Origin: DAISJI01 sp964559835
GTDB lineage: Bacteria; Acidobacteriota; Terriglobia; Terriglobales; Acidobacteriaceae
NCBI GenBank assembly: GCA_964559835.1
Contig: CAZLJE010000020.1
Coordinates: 30,909-94,908 of the forward strand
Length of the DNA: 64,000 nucleotides
Direction: 5' to 3'
Within the stretch, counting starts at the first letter, position 1. Every line of letters starts with the position of its first letter. Shown piece after piece: positions 50,541 to 59,558 of the stretch. The notes under the pieces were generated by a model that saw nothing but the letters and a program-made list of their open reading frames with translations, was not told where the DNA came from and made no database searches. The translations under genes were made by a program, and so were the position numbers.

Positions 50541-52175
50541 TCAGTAGTAGCTGAAGCTGAAGTTATCCAGCCAGACGTTGTACTGCTGCTGCGCGTAGTT
50601 GCCGTCCATCTGGAAGTTGACCGTGACACCGTTCCAGCTCGACCCTGACGGCGGATACCATGCATCGATGTACGTCTTGTCCCCGTCCATCGTGATCGAG
50701 ATGTAGTGCAGCCAATCGCCTCCGTCCGTGGCGCGTTCCACCTCGACTGTGACGTGGTGCCAGGTATAGGCGGACGGATAGCCGCATGGCTTGCCCGTGT
50801 GCACCCAGCGGTTGTTCTGGTTGTCCCAGATGTCCCACAGGAAGGTGCTGCCGAGATCGCATTGCGTGCCGAATATCAGCGAATGCCCGTTCACGTACTG
50901 ATTGATGTCGAACTCCAGTGCCTCTGCGGCGCGCGGATTGTCGATATAAAAGTAGGTGTCGTAGATAAAGTGGTGCGGCTGCGACGTGTCGCCGATGTTG
51001 CTGCTGAGCGACTTCCACCACAGCACGTCCGAGTACGGGGTGCTGCCCCAGATCGAGAACTCCGACGCGTTTCCCGAGAGCGACGGCGAGCCCTGGTTCT
51101 GCTGCATGTAGTACCCCGCCGCCGGACCATTGCCCCACGCACCGGCGCAGGTCGTGCAGCTGTCCCACCCGCCCATCGACTGGATGTCGTAAATCGTCGA
51201 ACCCGCGGTTACCGCAGTGCTGCCGGTGCTCGCGGACGAAGTGGTCGTGGTGCCGCCACCCCCGCTGACGTTGATCGTTTCCGTCGCGGCGTACATCTGG
51301 CCGTTGTTGTCCCACGAATGGATCGTCAGAGTGTGACTGCCGCCGCCGACGCTGACGCTCGTGTTCAGGTTCGCACTGTACGTGAGGTACTGCTGGTTGC
51401 CGTCGACGTAGAGGATCATCGACGCGATGGGAGCGCTGCCGCTTGGGGTCGCGCCGGCCGCAACATTGAACGGGCTACCTACCGTCGCACCATTCGAGGG
51501 AGAACTGAAGGTCACGCCGGCCCCGCCCCCGCCGGAGGATGTAGTCGAAGTCGATCCGCCCGATCCAACGTTGATCGTTTCCTGCGCCGACTGGTACAGC
51601 TGACCGTTGTTGTCCCAGGCATTGATGTTGATGACGTGCGTGCCGCCACCAGCCGAGACGGTCGTGTTCATGCTTCCGTTGTAGGTCCGGTACGCCTCGT
51701 TGCCATCGAGGTAGAGGATCATGGCCGAGATCGGGGAGCCGCCGCTCGGAGTCGCGTTGGCCGTGACATTGAACGAACCGCCGACCGTAGCGCCGTTCGA
51801 AGGCGAACTGAAGAAAACGCCCGCGCCGCCTCCGCTGGAGCTGGATGTGGAAGTGTTTACCGAACCGACCGTGAAGTTGACCGTCTGCGAATACACGCCT
51901 CCCCAGTTGTCCCAGGCCCGTACCACCGCCGTATGACCGCCGGCGCCAAGGTTGATCGTGGTGTCCAGGCTGTTGCTGTACACCAGGTAATCCTGGTTGC
52001 CGTCCACATAGACGATCATGGACGCGATTGTCGTGGAACCGGTGGCCGATGCGACAAAATGGGTTGGGCTACCGACGGTGGCGCCGTTTCCGGGCGCGCT
52101 CACCGTCACATCGGCAAAGCAGGCCGTCGCGGCAACGGCGACAACTAGAGCCAGCATCGAAATCAGTCTGCGCAC
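50541..52175 (-). CDS. Secreted protein with three Ig-like repeats and a lectin-like C-terminal domain
   Basis: The 544-residue protein has a signal peptide (to about residue 21). Three repeats of ~90 residues share S-x-G-N/S-G-A-T-V-G-S/G, IASMI(V/L)YVDGN and a VRAWDN-, INAWDN- or IHSWDN-type strand; Thr/Ser-rich linkers join them. The last ~210 residues (from about 330) look like a laminin-G/concanavalin jelly-roll carbohydrate-binding domain (FIYDTYFYID, SAYTWHHVTVEVERAT, TYIDAWYPP, NVWLDNFSFSYY). The Ig-like unit is the same as in the 35724 protein. GTG start with AGGAG upstream. Confidence 0.8.
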   Translation of the reverse strand: MRRLISMLALVVAVAATACFADVTVSAPGNGATVGSPTHFVASATGSTTIASMIVYVDGNQDYLVYSNSLDTTINLGAGGHTAVVRAWDNWGGVYSQTVNFTVGSVNTSTSSSSGGGAGVFFSSPSNGATVGGSFNVTANATPSGGSPISAMILYLDGNEAYRTYNGSMNTTVSAGGGTHVININAWDNNGQLYQSAQETINVGSGGSTSTTSSGGGGAGVTFSSPSNGATVGSPFNVAAGATPSGSAPIASMILYVDGNQQYLTYSANLNTSVSVGGGSHTLTIHSWDNNGQMYAATETINVSGGGGTTTTSSASTGSTAVTAGSTIYDIQSMGGWDSCTTCAGAWGNGPAAGYYMQQNQGSPSLSGNASEFSIWGSTPYSDVLWWKSLSSNIGDTSQPHHFIYDTYFYIDNPRAAEALEFDINQYVNGHSLIFGTQCDLGSTFLWDIWDNQNNRWVHTGKPCGYPSAYTWHHVTVEVERATDGGDWLHYISITMDGDKTYIDAWYPPSGSSWNGVTVNFQMDGNYAQQQYNVWLDNFSFSYY

Positions 52176-52721
52176 TTTTCAGCACTCCTTAAGTGTTTCT
52201 CGCGTTCAGCAGGCGCGAGTGAACCTGGGGTGTTGTCTCTCTCGCACGAGGAACATTAAGGGTGGATCTACTCTGCTTATATTCGGGGAAATCCCTAGGT
52301 CCGGAGTTTTTCGATTTGCGGGTTAGTTGCGGGTTAGAGAACACTTAACCCAGCGCGGGCATGCTGGTGTGGAACATGCCTCGTTTACAGATCTTGCGCG
52401 GCATGTGCAACTTCATGCGCCCGGAACTGACGTGAGTACACTACTTGCATGGCTACTCGGGGGTAAGTGGATCCTAAGTGTGTGGGGCATGCCGCCGGCC
52501 GAGACCGGAACAGTTTGCTCTGCCGATTTGCGCCACCGCTTGCGTAATACGAATGGGTCACTTCCAGCCGCGATTTTTCTCGTTCAGCAGCCGTTTTTCT
52601 CGCTATACACCTAGAAGATCACCTTAGGGTTCCTGGGGAGAACACCTTAGAGTATGGTCCTGGACGCGTCACTTCCAACCCCGGTGCAGCTCTGCTCATC
52701 CAATTGAAGCTGCAACTATTT
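52176..52721. other. Gene-free 546-base spacer
   Basis: The spacer lies between the divergent Ig-like and glycosidase-like genes. No ORF in it has a credible ribosome site or family feature. I looked for a riboswitch-like fold around 52455-52560 and could not support one. Both flanking genes must have promoters here. Confidence 0.4.
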
Positions 52722-53759
52722 ATGCGCTCTTACAGTGATTTTTCTCGTGCTCGCCTTGTTGCCCTTCTCTTGATTGCGCTCGTTACCGCTGCGGCGGCCG
52801 GGATGGGGTGTCACCACGCAGATCTGCATCAGGCGCTCCGGCACACCGTGCGTCCCGCCGAGGGCTCGCCGGTCGTGCTTGCCGTATACGAACCATGGTT
52901 CGGAGACAGCGAGCACATGAACGTTGGATACTCCGCGCATGATCGCGTCGTCCTCACCAGGCAAGTCGAACAAGCGCAGAACCTCGGCATCTCGGCGTTT
53001 GTCGTCGACTGGTATGGCAAGCGCAAATCGTTCCTCGACGCCTCCTTCTTCCTTCTCCAGCAGACTGCCGCCGAGAAAGGCTTTAAAGTCGCGCTGATGT
53101 ACGACGAGCCGGAGAGCGCCGAAGACGCGACCACCGCCGCCGTCAATTCGCTCGACTACGCCTACGACCAGTACATCGGCCCCAAGGCGCCGAACCGCTC
53201 CGCCTATCTGACCTACGACGGCAAGCCGGTCGTCTTTGTCTGGCCCCGCAGCAAGGACACCGACTGGAAAGCTGTCCGCCAGCACTTGCAAGGCTGGGAA
53301 ACTCCGCCCGTCCTCTTCATGGAAGACGGTGGCGGGCGCTGGGCCGAGGTCTTCGACGGCTTCTACGCCTGGGTCAAGCCCGGCGACAAGGGCTGGAGTT
53401 CGGACGGCAGTAACTGGGGCCGCGATTATCTCGAGGGCTTCTACAAGAAGATGAAGACGCAGTACCCCAACAAACTTGCCGTCGGCGCTGCCTGGCCCGG
53501 CTTCGACGACCGCAAGGCCTCCTGGAGCGAGAACCGCTTCATGGACTCGCGCTGCGGCAAAACCTTCGAAGAGTCGCTTCGCCTGTGGCGGAAGTTTTAC
53601 ACTAGCTCCGACCCGTTACCGTTCCTGCTGGTCATAACCTGGAACGACTACGAAGAAGGCACGGCCATCGAGCGCGGTACCGGCAGTTGTGCGGCGCGCC
53701 AGCAGAACCAGGCCGAGGCATCACCGCAGTCGCGTCCCGGAGGTTCGACCAGCCAATAA
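52722..53759 (+). CDS. Exported glycosidase-like protein (GH71/GH99-like)
   Basis: The 345-residue protein has a hydrophobic N-terminus (RLVALLLIALVTAAAAGMGC) that could be a signal or a weak lipobox. Typical segments are VLAVYEPWFGDSEHMNVGYS, GISAFVVDWYGKRKSFLD, FKVALMYDEPES and VITWNDYEEGTAIERG. The last equals VTWDDYEEGTEIETG in the 35724 protein, so the two are paralogues. Family relatives are endo-alpha-mannanases and alpha-1,3-glucanases; the substrate here is unknown. ATG at 52722 is preferred over a TTG six codons earlier. It is directly upstream of galE. Confidence 0.8.
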   Translation: MRSYSDFSRARLVALLLIALVTAAAAGMGCHHADLHQALRHTVRPAEGSPVVLAVYEPWFGDSEHMNVGYSAHDRVVLTRQVEQAQNLGISAFVVDWYGKRKSFLDASFFLLQQTAAEKGFKVALMYDEPESAEDATTAAVNSLDYAYDQYIGPKAPNRSAYLTYDGKPVVFVWPRSKDTDWKAVRQHLQGWETPPVLFMEDGGGRWAEVFDGFYAWVKPGDKGWSSDGSNWGRDYLEGFYKKMKTQYPNKLAVGAAWPGFDDRKASWSENRFMDSRCGKTFEESLRLWRKFYTSSDPLPFLLVITWNDYEEGTAIERGTGSCAARQQNQAEASPQSRPGGSTSQ

Positions 53760-53767
53760 GGAAGACA

Positions 53768-54739
53768 ATGCGCGTTTTAGTGACCGGCGGAGCAGGCTAC
53801 ATCGGCAGTCACGCGGCACGGACCCTCGCCCGTCGCGGCCACGACGTTCTCATTTACGACGATCTATCCACCGGACATCGTGAACTCGCGCGCGGCTTCC
53901 AACTCGTGGAAGGAGCGGTCGGTGATTCGGCGAGATTAAGCAAGGCACTCACCGGCGTGGATGCGGTGATGCACTTCGCCGCCAAGTCGCTGGTTCCGGA
54001 GTCCATGCGCGACCCGCGCAAGTACTTCGAGAACAATGTCCGCGACGGCCTCGTCCTCCTGAATACCTGCGTCGAGCGCGGGGTGAAGAAGTTTATCTTC
54101 TCCTCGACTGCCGCTGTTTACGGCAATCCCGAGAAGACGCCCATCACCGAAGACGCTCCCAAACAGCCGGTCAATCCTTATGGCTTCTCGAAGCTGGCGT
54201 TCGAGGGCGCGCTCCAGTCCTACGATTCCGCCTACGGCCTGCGCTTCATGAGCCTGCGCTATTTCAATGCGGCGGGCGCCGATGCATCCGGCGAGATCGG
54301 CGAGCTGCACGACCCCGAGACCCATCTCATCCCGAACGCTCTGAAGGCCGCCGTCGGCCAGGGAGAGCTGGCGATCTTCGGAACGGACTACCCGACCCCC
54401 GACGGCACCTGCATCCGCGACTATATCCACGTCACCGACCTTGCCGACGCGCATGCCCTCGCACTCGAGCATCTGCACGGCGGCGGAGGCTCGGCCATCC
54501 TGAACCTTGGCACCGGAAAGGGAAGCACCGTCCGAGAGGTGGTGGAGACGGTCGAGCTGGTGGTGGGGCGCGAGCTGCCCAAGCGCATCGCGGGCCGGCG
54601 CGAGGGCGATCCTCCCAGCTTGTTGGCCGATCCGTCTCGTGCGGAAAAGCTGCTCGGCTGGAAGGCGAAGCTCTCTCTCCGCGACATGGTCGCCAGCAGT
54701 TGGAACTTCTTCCGGAAGCACGCCGCCGAAACCGCGTAG
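53768..54739 (+). CDS. galE: UDP-glucose 4-epimerase GalE (or related NDP-sugar epimerase)
   Basis: The 323-residue short-chain dehydrogenase/epimerase has the NAD-binding GGAGYIGSHAARTLARRG, IYDDLSTGHRE, and the Ser/Thr site FSSTAAVYGNPE. The catalytic pair is in NPYGFSKLAFE (YxxxK), and FGTDYPTPDGTCIRDYIHV is a strong GalE hallmark. It interconverts UDP-Glc and UDP-Gal, or the GlcNAc equivalents, feeding the glycosyltransferases. The ATG at 53768 has GGAAG upstream; 27 further in-frame codons belong to the end of the previous gene. It starts nine bases after that gene. Confidence 0.93.
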   Translation: MRVLVTGGAGYIGSHAARTLARRGHDVLIYDDLSTGHRELARGFQLVEGAVGDSARLSKALTGVDAVMHFAAKSLVPESMRDPRKYFENNVRDGLVLLNTCVERGVKKFIFSSTAAVYGNPEKTPITEDAPKQPVNPYGFSKLAFEGALQSYDSAYGLRFMSLRYFNAAGADASGEIGELHDPETHLIPNALKAAVGQGELAIFGTDYPTPDGTCIRDYIHVTDLADAHALALEHLHGGGGSAILNLGTGKGSTVREVVETVELVVGRELPKRIAGRREGDPPSLLADPSRAEKLLGWKAKLSLRDMVASSWNFFRKHAAETA

Positions 54740-54789
54740 CATTATCCAAAACACCGGCCACGCATCGGACGAGTCTCCGATATCATTCT

Positions 54790-54874
54790 CAGAAGCGCTG
54801 CTGGCGGAGCAGTCAGTACTCAGCAGTCAGCACTCGGAACTTCGAACTTAGAACTTACAACTTAGAACTGCTTT
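54790..54874. repeat. Low-complexity direct-repeat tract
   Basis: Units of GCAGTCAGTACTCAGC, then AACTTAGAACTT-type repeats, fill the spacer between galE and asnB. Related tracts occur at 34052-34075, 50518-50545 and 56603-56630. The repeats are short and lack spacers, so they are not a CRISPR. Confidence 0.6.
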
Positions 54875-56602
54875 ATGTGCGGAATTCTCACCATACTCAA
54901 CGTGCAGCCCGGGCAGTCGAACGCGGCCGAGCTGCGTAAGCTCGCGCTCGCGATGGCGAAGAAGTTGCGCCATCGTGGCCCCGATTGGAGCGGCATCTAC
55001 ACGGATAAGCACGCCATCCTCGCTCACGAGCGGCTGTCGATCGTGGACGTCGAACACGGTGCCCAGCCACTCGTCGACGTACTCACCGGGAACGTGCTTG
55101 CCGTGAACGGCGAGATCTATAACCACAAGGACCTCCGCACCGCTCTTCGCAACCGGCACGATTTCCAGACCGCCTCCGATTGCGAGGTCATTCTTTATCT
55201 ATATGACGAGCAGGAGCCCCGCGATTTCCTCAACCGCATGAACGGTATCTTCGCGTTCGTGCTGTATGACCCGCGGCGCAACAGTTACCTCGTCGCGCGC
55301 GATCCCATCGGCGTTGTCCCGCTTTATGTCGGCTGGGATCGCCAGGACCATATGTACGTCGCCTCCGAGATGAAGGCCCTCGTTGGGCACTGCGAACGGA
55401 TCCGCGAATTCCCGCCCGGACATTTCTATCTCGGGCACGAAGCAGATAAAGGCTTTCAGCGCTACTACGAGCCCAAGTGGATGGAGGAAGGCTTTGTCCC
55501 GCAGCAGGATTACGATCCGCGCGCGCTCCGCGAAGCGCTCGAAGGCGCCGTCCGTCGCCAGTTGATGTGCGACGTGCCTTACGGCGTGCTGATCTCCGGC
55601 GGAGTGGACTCGTCGATCATCTCCTCGGTTGCGGCGAAGTTCCGCGAAGGGCGTGTCGAAGAAGAAGGGAAATCACCCGCATGGTGGCCGCGTATCCACT
55701 CGTTCTCCATCGGGCTGAAGGACGCGCCCGACCTCGGCCCCGCGCGTAAAGTCGCCGATCACATCGGCGCCGTGCATCACGAGATCCACTTCACCGTCCA
55801 GGAAGGACTAGACGCCCTGTCGGACGTTATCTATCACCTGGAAACCTTCGATCTCACCACCGTGCGCGCTTCGACGCCGATGTACCTGATGATGCGCAAA
55901 ATCCGCACCATGGGGATCAAGATGGTCCTGTCCGGCGAAGGCGCCGACGAGATTTTCGGCGGCTACCTGTACTTTCACAAGGCGCCGAGCGGCGAGGAGC
56001 TGCACAAAGAAGCCGTGCGCAAGCTTCAGAAGCTGCACCTTTACGACTGCCTGCGCGCAAATAAGTCGAGCGCGGCCTGGGGCGTCGAAGCGCGTGTGCC
56101 CTTCCTGGACCGTGAGTTCCTCGACGTGGCCATGAACATCCGCCCCGAATGCAAGCTGCCCTATAAAGCGCCGAGGCCGGGGCCAATGGAGAAATTCATC
56201 CTCCGCAACGCCTTCGACGGGTACGTCCCCGACGAAGTCCTCTGGCGGCAGAAGGAGCAGTTCTCCGACGGCGTCGGGTATGGCTGGATCCAGTCGTTGA
56301 AAGATCATGCCGAGCACGAGATCACGGACAGCATGATGCGTGGAGCGGCCGAGCGCTTTCCGGTCAAGACACCCGAGACGAAGGAAGCCTATCTGTATCG
56401 GCAACTCTTCGAGCATCATTTTCCGAGCGCAACCGCGGTCAATTGCGTGCCCTTCGAACGCAGCGTCGCGTGCAGCACAGCCATCGCTCTGGAATGGGAC
56501 GAAGCGTTCAAGAAAATGGCCGACCCATCAGGCAGATCTGTCCTTGGAGTGCATCATGATTCCGGCGCAGCTCACGAAAAAAATGCGAAGAGTTCCACGT
56601 AA
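54875..56602 (+). CDS. asnB: Glutamine-hydrolysing asparagine synthetase AsnB
   Basis: The 575-residue protein has an N-terminal glutaminase with catalytic Cys2 (MCGILTIL), KLRHRGPDWSG and NGEIYNHKDL. The C-terminal synthetase carries the pyrophosphate loop YGVLISGGVDSSI and the segment VLSGEGADEIFGGYLYF. Both active sites look intact. The housekeeping reaction makes asparagine. Because it lies after galE in a polysaccharide locus, an amide transfer to a uronic-acid sugar is also possible, as in some O-antigen clusters. Confidence 0.92.
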   Translation: MCGILTILNVQPGQSNAAELRKLALAMAKKLRHRGPDWSGIYTDKHAILAHERLSIVDVEHGAQPLVDVLTGNVLAVNGEIYNHKDLRTALRNRHDFQTASDCEVILYLYDEQEPRDFLNRMNGIFAFVLYDPRRNSYLVARDPIGVVPLYVGWDRQDHMYVASEMKALVGHCERIREFPPGHFYLGHEADKGFQRYYEPKWMEEGFVPQQDYDPRALREALEGAVRRQLMCDVPYGVLISGGVDSSIISSVAAKFREGRVEEEGKSPAWWPRIHSFSIGLKDAPDLGPARKVADHIGAVHHEIHFTVQEGLDALSDVIYHLETFDLTTVRASTPMYLMMRKIRTMGIKMVLSGEGADEIFGGYLYFHKAPSGEELHKEAVRKLQKLHLYDCLRANKSSAAWGVEARVPFLDREFLDVAMNIRPECKLPYKAPRPGPMEKFILRNAFDGYVPDEVLWRQKEQFSDGVGYGWIQSLKDHAEHEITDSMMRGAAERFPVKTPETKEAYLYRQLFEHHFPSATAVNCVPFERSVACSTAIALEWDEAFKKMADPSGRSVLGVHHDSGAAHEKNAKSST

Positions 56603-56720
56603 CTAGCAACTTACAACTCGCAACTGTTTTCCGGAGAATGGAATGCGAAGAGTAGACCAGGCAGGAATGTAGCGCGAGCGCGCGAGACTGGGATCAGGAG
56701 CCGTGGAAGTCAGCGAGACT

Positions 56721-56849
56721 TCACTTTACGACGAGAACGGCGGCCACTCCGGCCATGATCAGCCCTGCGATCGTTGCAATGGTGAACATCCAGATGTAGC
56801 CCAAGTCGGACAGAGGCTTTTTCATGCCTTTGGTGGACTGCTCCGTCAT
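56721..56849 (-). CDS. 42-residue single-span membrane peptide upstream of the cytochrome oxidase operon
   Basis: The ATG at 56849 opens a 42-codon ORF. It begins MTEQSTKGMKKPLSDLGYIW and continues into a hydrophobic helix MFTIATIAGLIMAGVAAVLVV. The charged N-terminus and single span fit the small accessory subunits or assembly peptides of haem-copper oxidases. It reads divergently from coxB; the ribosome site is a moderate GGGGTGG. It is missed by length-filtered ORF callers, so expression is unproven. Confidence 0.6.
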   Translation of the reverse strand: MTEQSTKGMKKPLSDLGYIWMFTIATIAGLIMAGVAAVLVVK

Positions 56850-57003
56850 GAACCACCCCACAAACTTCGCGAATTATAGCCCCGAAATGCCCGTTCCCTC
56901 CTACAATATTTGCAGTCACACGCGAATGTGATAACATCGCGAGCCGCTGCTTAATGTCGTGCTTGGAAGTGGGGAACAGGCGCGACTTTCGGAGGCTCTG
57001 CCC

Positions 57004-57810
57004 ATGGGTCTCGCTCTACTGGCGGTCATCTGGCTGATCGCCTTTCTCAGTACCTATTTCTTCGTCGCCAAGACGTGGTGGCTGCCTGCGGGCATGTCCG
57101 CCGCGGCTGTCGGCATCGATCACCAGTTCACGCGGACGTTCATCGCCATGGGCATCGTCTTCATCCTTGCCCAGTGCAGCCTCGGCTATTTCTGCTGGCG
57201 CTACCGCAATCGCAAGGACGCCGACAAAGTGGGTTATTCCCACGGCAATACCAAGCTGGAGATCATCTGGACCACGTTGACCGCAGTCCTGTTTATTGGC
57301 CTGAACCTGCAGGGCAGCGCCATATGGGCCGCCGAGCGCTTTGAGCCCGCCCGTCCTGATGCCGTGAAAGTCGAGGTCACCGGCATGCAGTTCGCCTGGT
57401 ACTTCCGCTACCCCGGCGCCGACGGCAAGTTCGGCAAGACCGACCCGCAGCTCATTGATCCGTCCGCCGGCAATGAATCTGCCATCGGCCTCGACACGCG
57501 CGATCCGGCCGCCAAGGACGACATCGTTAGCGGCACCATGTATATCCCAGTGAACCGGCAGGTCGACCTCACCCTGCGCGCCATCGACGTCATTCACAGC
57601 TTCTTTGTTCCTTCCATGCGGTTCAAGCAAGACGCGGTGCCCGGGCTCGCCATTCACATGCACTTCACTCCTACGGCGGTCGGCGACTACGAGATCGCTT
57701 GCGCGGAGTTGTGCGGCCTTGGTCACTACAAGATGCACGGGATGTTGAAGGTCGTCAGCCAGGAGGATTACGACAAATGGCTGGCATCTCGAGAGGCGGA
57801 GAAACAATAA
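57004..57810 (+). CDS. coxB: Cytochrome c oxidase subunit II
   Basis: The 268-residue protein has two N-terminal helices and a cupredoxin domain. The dinuclear CuA site is complete: IHSFFVP, and Cys233, Cys237, His241 and Met244 in CAELCGLGHYKMHG. It has no fused haem-c domain. It accepts electrons from cytochrome c. I take the ATG at 57004, which has GGAGG eight bases upstream; a GTG at 56959 would add 15 unlikely residues. The stop directly abuts the ATG of coxA. Confidence 0.94.
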   Translation: MGLALLAVIWLIAFLSTYFFVAKTWWLPAGMSAAAVGIDHQFTRTFIAMGIVFILAQCSLGYFCWRYRNRKDADKVGYSHGNTKLEIIWTTLTAVLFIGLNLQGSAIWAAERFEPARPDAVKVEVTGMQFAWYFRYPGADGKFGKTDPQLIDPSAGNESAIGLDTRDPAAKDDIVSGTMYIPVNRQVDLTLRAIDVIHSFFVPSMRFKQDAVPGLAIHMHFTPTAVGDYEIACAELCGLGHYKMHGMLKVVSQEDYDKWLASREAEKQ

Positions 57811-59550
57811 ATGGCGACCACGGCTGCCCCGCACGTTCATGCAGCGCCTACGGGCTTTGTTCGGAAATACATCTTCAGCCTCGACCATAAGGTCATCGGC
57901 ATCCAGTACTACTTCCTGGCGCTGACCGCCGTTTTCGTCGGGATGTTCCTGTCGCTGCTGATGCGCATCCACCTGGTATGGCCGCAGGCGAACCTGCCGA
58001 TCTTCGGTGAGATCAAGCCCGAGACATACCTTGCGCTGCTCACGATGCACGGCACCATCATGGTGTTCTTCGTGCTCACCACGGCGCCCCAGGGCGGCTT
58101 CGGCAACTACTTCCTGCCCATCCAGATCGGCGCGCCCGACATGGCCTTCCCCGTCCTGAACATGCTTTCGTTCTGGACGACCTTCATCGCATTCATTGTG
58201 ATGATCTCCGCGTTCTTCGTCGCCGGCGGCGCGCCGATCGCCGGCTGGACGAACTACGCCCCGCTGAGCGCGTTGTCCACGGCGGGTCCGGGCCTGCAAC
58301 TTGGCGAAGACCTGTGGGTGACCAGCATCGCGCTCTTCTGCGTCGCCTCGCTGATGGGCGCGCTGAACTTCATCACTACCACGCTCGACCTTCGCGCCAA
58401 AGGCATGTCGCTCTTCCGCATGCCGCTGACAGTCTGGTCCTGGCTGATAACCGCCATCCTCGGCCTGCTCGCGTTCGGCGTTCTGCTCTCGGCGGGAATC
58501 CTGCTGCTTCTGGACCGTAACCTCGGCACCAGCTTCTATGTCCCGCTCGTCGTCGTGAACGGCCAGGTCATGGGACACAAGGGCGGCTCGCCGCTGCTCT
58601 GGCAGCACCTGTTCTGGTTCTTCGGACATCCCGAGGTGTACATCGCCATCCTACCGGGCATGGGCGTCGCGTCGCAGGTGCTCTCGACCTTTGCGCGCAA
58701 GCCCATCTTTGGCTACAAGGCGATGGTATACGCCATCATGGCGATCGGCATGCTCGGTTTCGTGGTCTGGGGACACCACATGTTCATGAGCGGCATGAGC
58801 CCGTATACGGCGTTCGCCTTCTCGCTCATGACGATGGCCATCGGCGTTCCCTCAGCGATCAAGACGTTTAACTGGCTGGGCACGCTCTACCATGCTCGCA
58901 TCCGGTTCTACAGCCCGATGCTGTTCGCCATCGGCTTCGTTTCGCTCTTTGTCTCCGGCGGACTGAGCGGACCGTTCCTGGCGCAGCCGGTGCTCGACAT
59001 CCCGCTGCACGACACCTATTTCGTGCCCGCGCACTTCCACCTGATCATGGGCGTGGCCGCGATCTTCGGCATCTTCGCCGCGACCTACTACTGGTTCCCG
59101 AAGATGTTCGGCCGCATGATGAACGAGCCCATGGCGCAGATCCACTTCTGGTTCTCGCTGATCGGGACCTACGCCATCTTCATGCCGATGCATTATCTCG
59201 GCCTCGCCGGACATCCGCGCCGTTACTCGCAGCTGACCGAGCTGGCCTATTTACATCCGCTGATGCCTCTGCAGAAGTTCATCACCTACGCGGCTTTCGT
59301 AACCATCGCGGCGCAGTTCGTGTTCGTGATCAACCTCTTCTGGAGCATGTTCAAGGGGCCGAAGGCATCCGACAATCCGTGGGAAGCCACGACCCTCGAA
59401 TGGTCTACCGCGACCCCGCCGCCGCATGACAACTTCGGCGGTAAGACGCCGGTGGTCTATCACGGACCGTACGAGTACAGCGTGCCCGGCGCGGAGAAGG
59501 ACTACATCATGCAAACCGACCCGACTCCATCTCCGGCGTCAGCTCACTAG
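57811..59550 (+). CDS. coxA: Cytochrome c oxidase subunit I
   Basis: The 579-residue protein has 12 helices. Haem and CuB ligands are in LTMHGTIMVFF, WFFGHPEVYIAILPGMG (with the E of the A1-type proton path and the cross-linked His-Tyr), WGHHMF and HDTYFVPAHFHLIMG. It reduces oxygen to water and pumps protons. Only coding bases separate it from coxB, and coxC starts nine bases after its stop. Confidence 0.97.
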   Translation: MATTAAPHVHAAPTGFVRKYIFSLDHKVIGIQYYFLALTAVFVGMFLSLLMRIHLVWPQANLPIFGEIKPETYLALLTMHGTIMVFFVLTTAPQGGFGNYFLPIQIGAPDMAFPVLNMLSFWTTFIAFIVMISAFFVAGGAPIAGWTNYAPLSALSTAGPGLQLGEDLWVTSIALFCVASLMGALNFITTTLDLRAKGMSLFRMPLTVWSWLITAILGLLAFGVLLSAGILLLLDRNLGTSFYVPLVVVNGQVMGHKGGSPLLWQHLFWFFGHPEVYIAILPGMGVASQVLSTFARKPIFGYKAMVYAIMAIGMLGFVVWGHHMFMSGMSPYTAFAFSLMTMAIGVPSAIKTFNWLGTLYHARIRFYSPMLFAIGFVSLFVSGGLSGPFLAQPVLDIPLHDTYFVPAHFHLIMGVAAIFGIFAATYYWFPKMFGRMMNEPMAQIHFWFSLIGTYAIFMPMHYLGLAGHPRRYSQLTELAYLHPLMPLQKFITYAAFVTIAAQFVFVINLFWSMFKGPKASDNPWEATTLEWSTATPPPHDNFGGKTPVVYHGPYEYSVPGAEKDYIMQTDPTPSPASAH

Positions 59551-59558
59551 GAACTGCG

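Noticed and set aside
52440..52560. A possible cyclic di-GMP riboswitch between the Ig-like and glycosidase genes
   Set aside because: The GC-rich helices do not reproduce the conserved GEMM core, and no terminator or overlap with a ribosome site is apparent.
52327..52614. A 95-codon ORF in the gap before the 52722 gene
   Set aside because: No ribosome site, no hydrophobic or family pattern, and codon use unlike its neighbours.
54790..54874. Direct repeats considered as a CRISPR array
   Set aside because: Units are under 15 bases, contiguous and without unique spacers; no cas genes are in the window.
57016..58629. A 537-codon minus-strand open frame opposite coxB and coxA
   Set aside because: It is a shadow of GC-rich codon use on the opposite strand; the plus-strand genes have all catalytic motifs.
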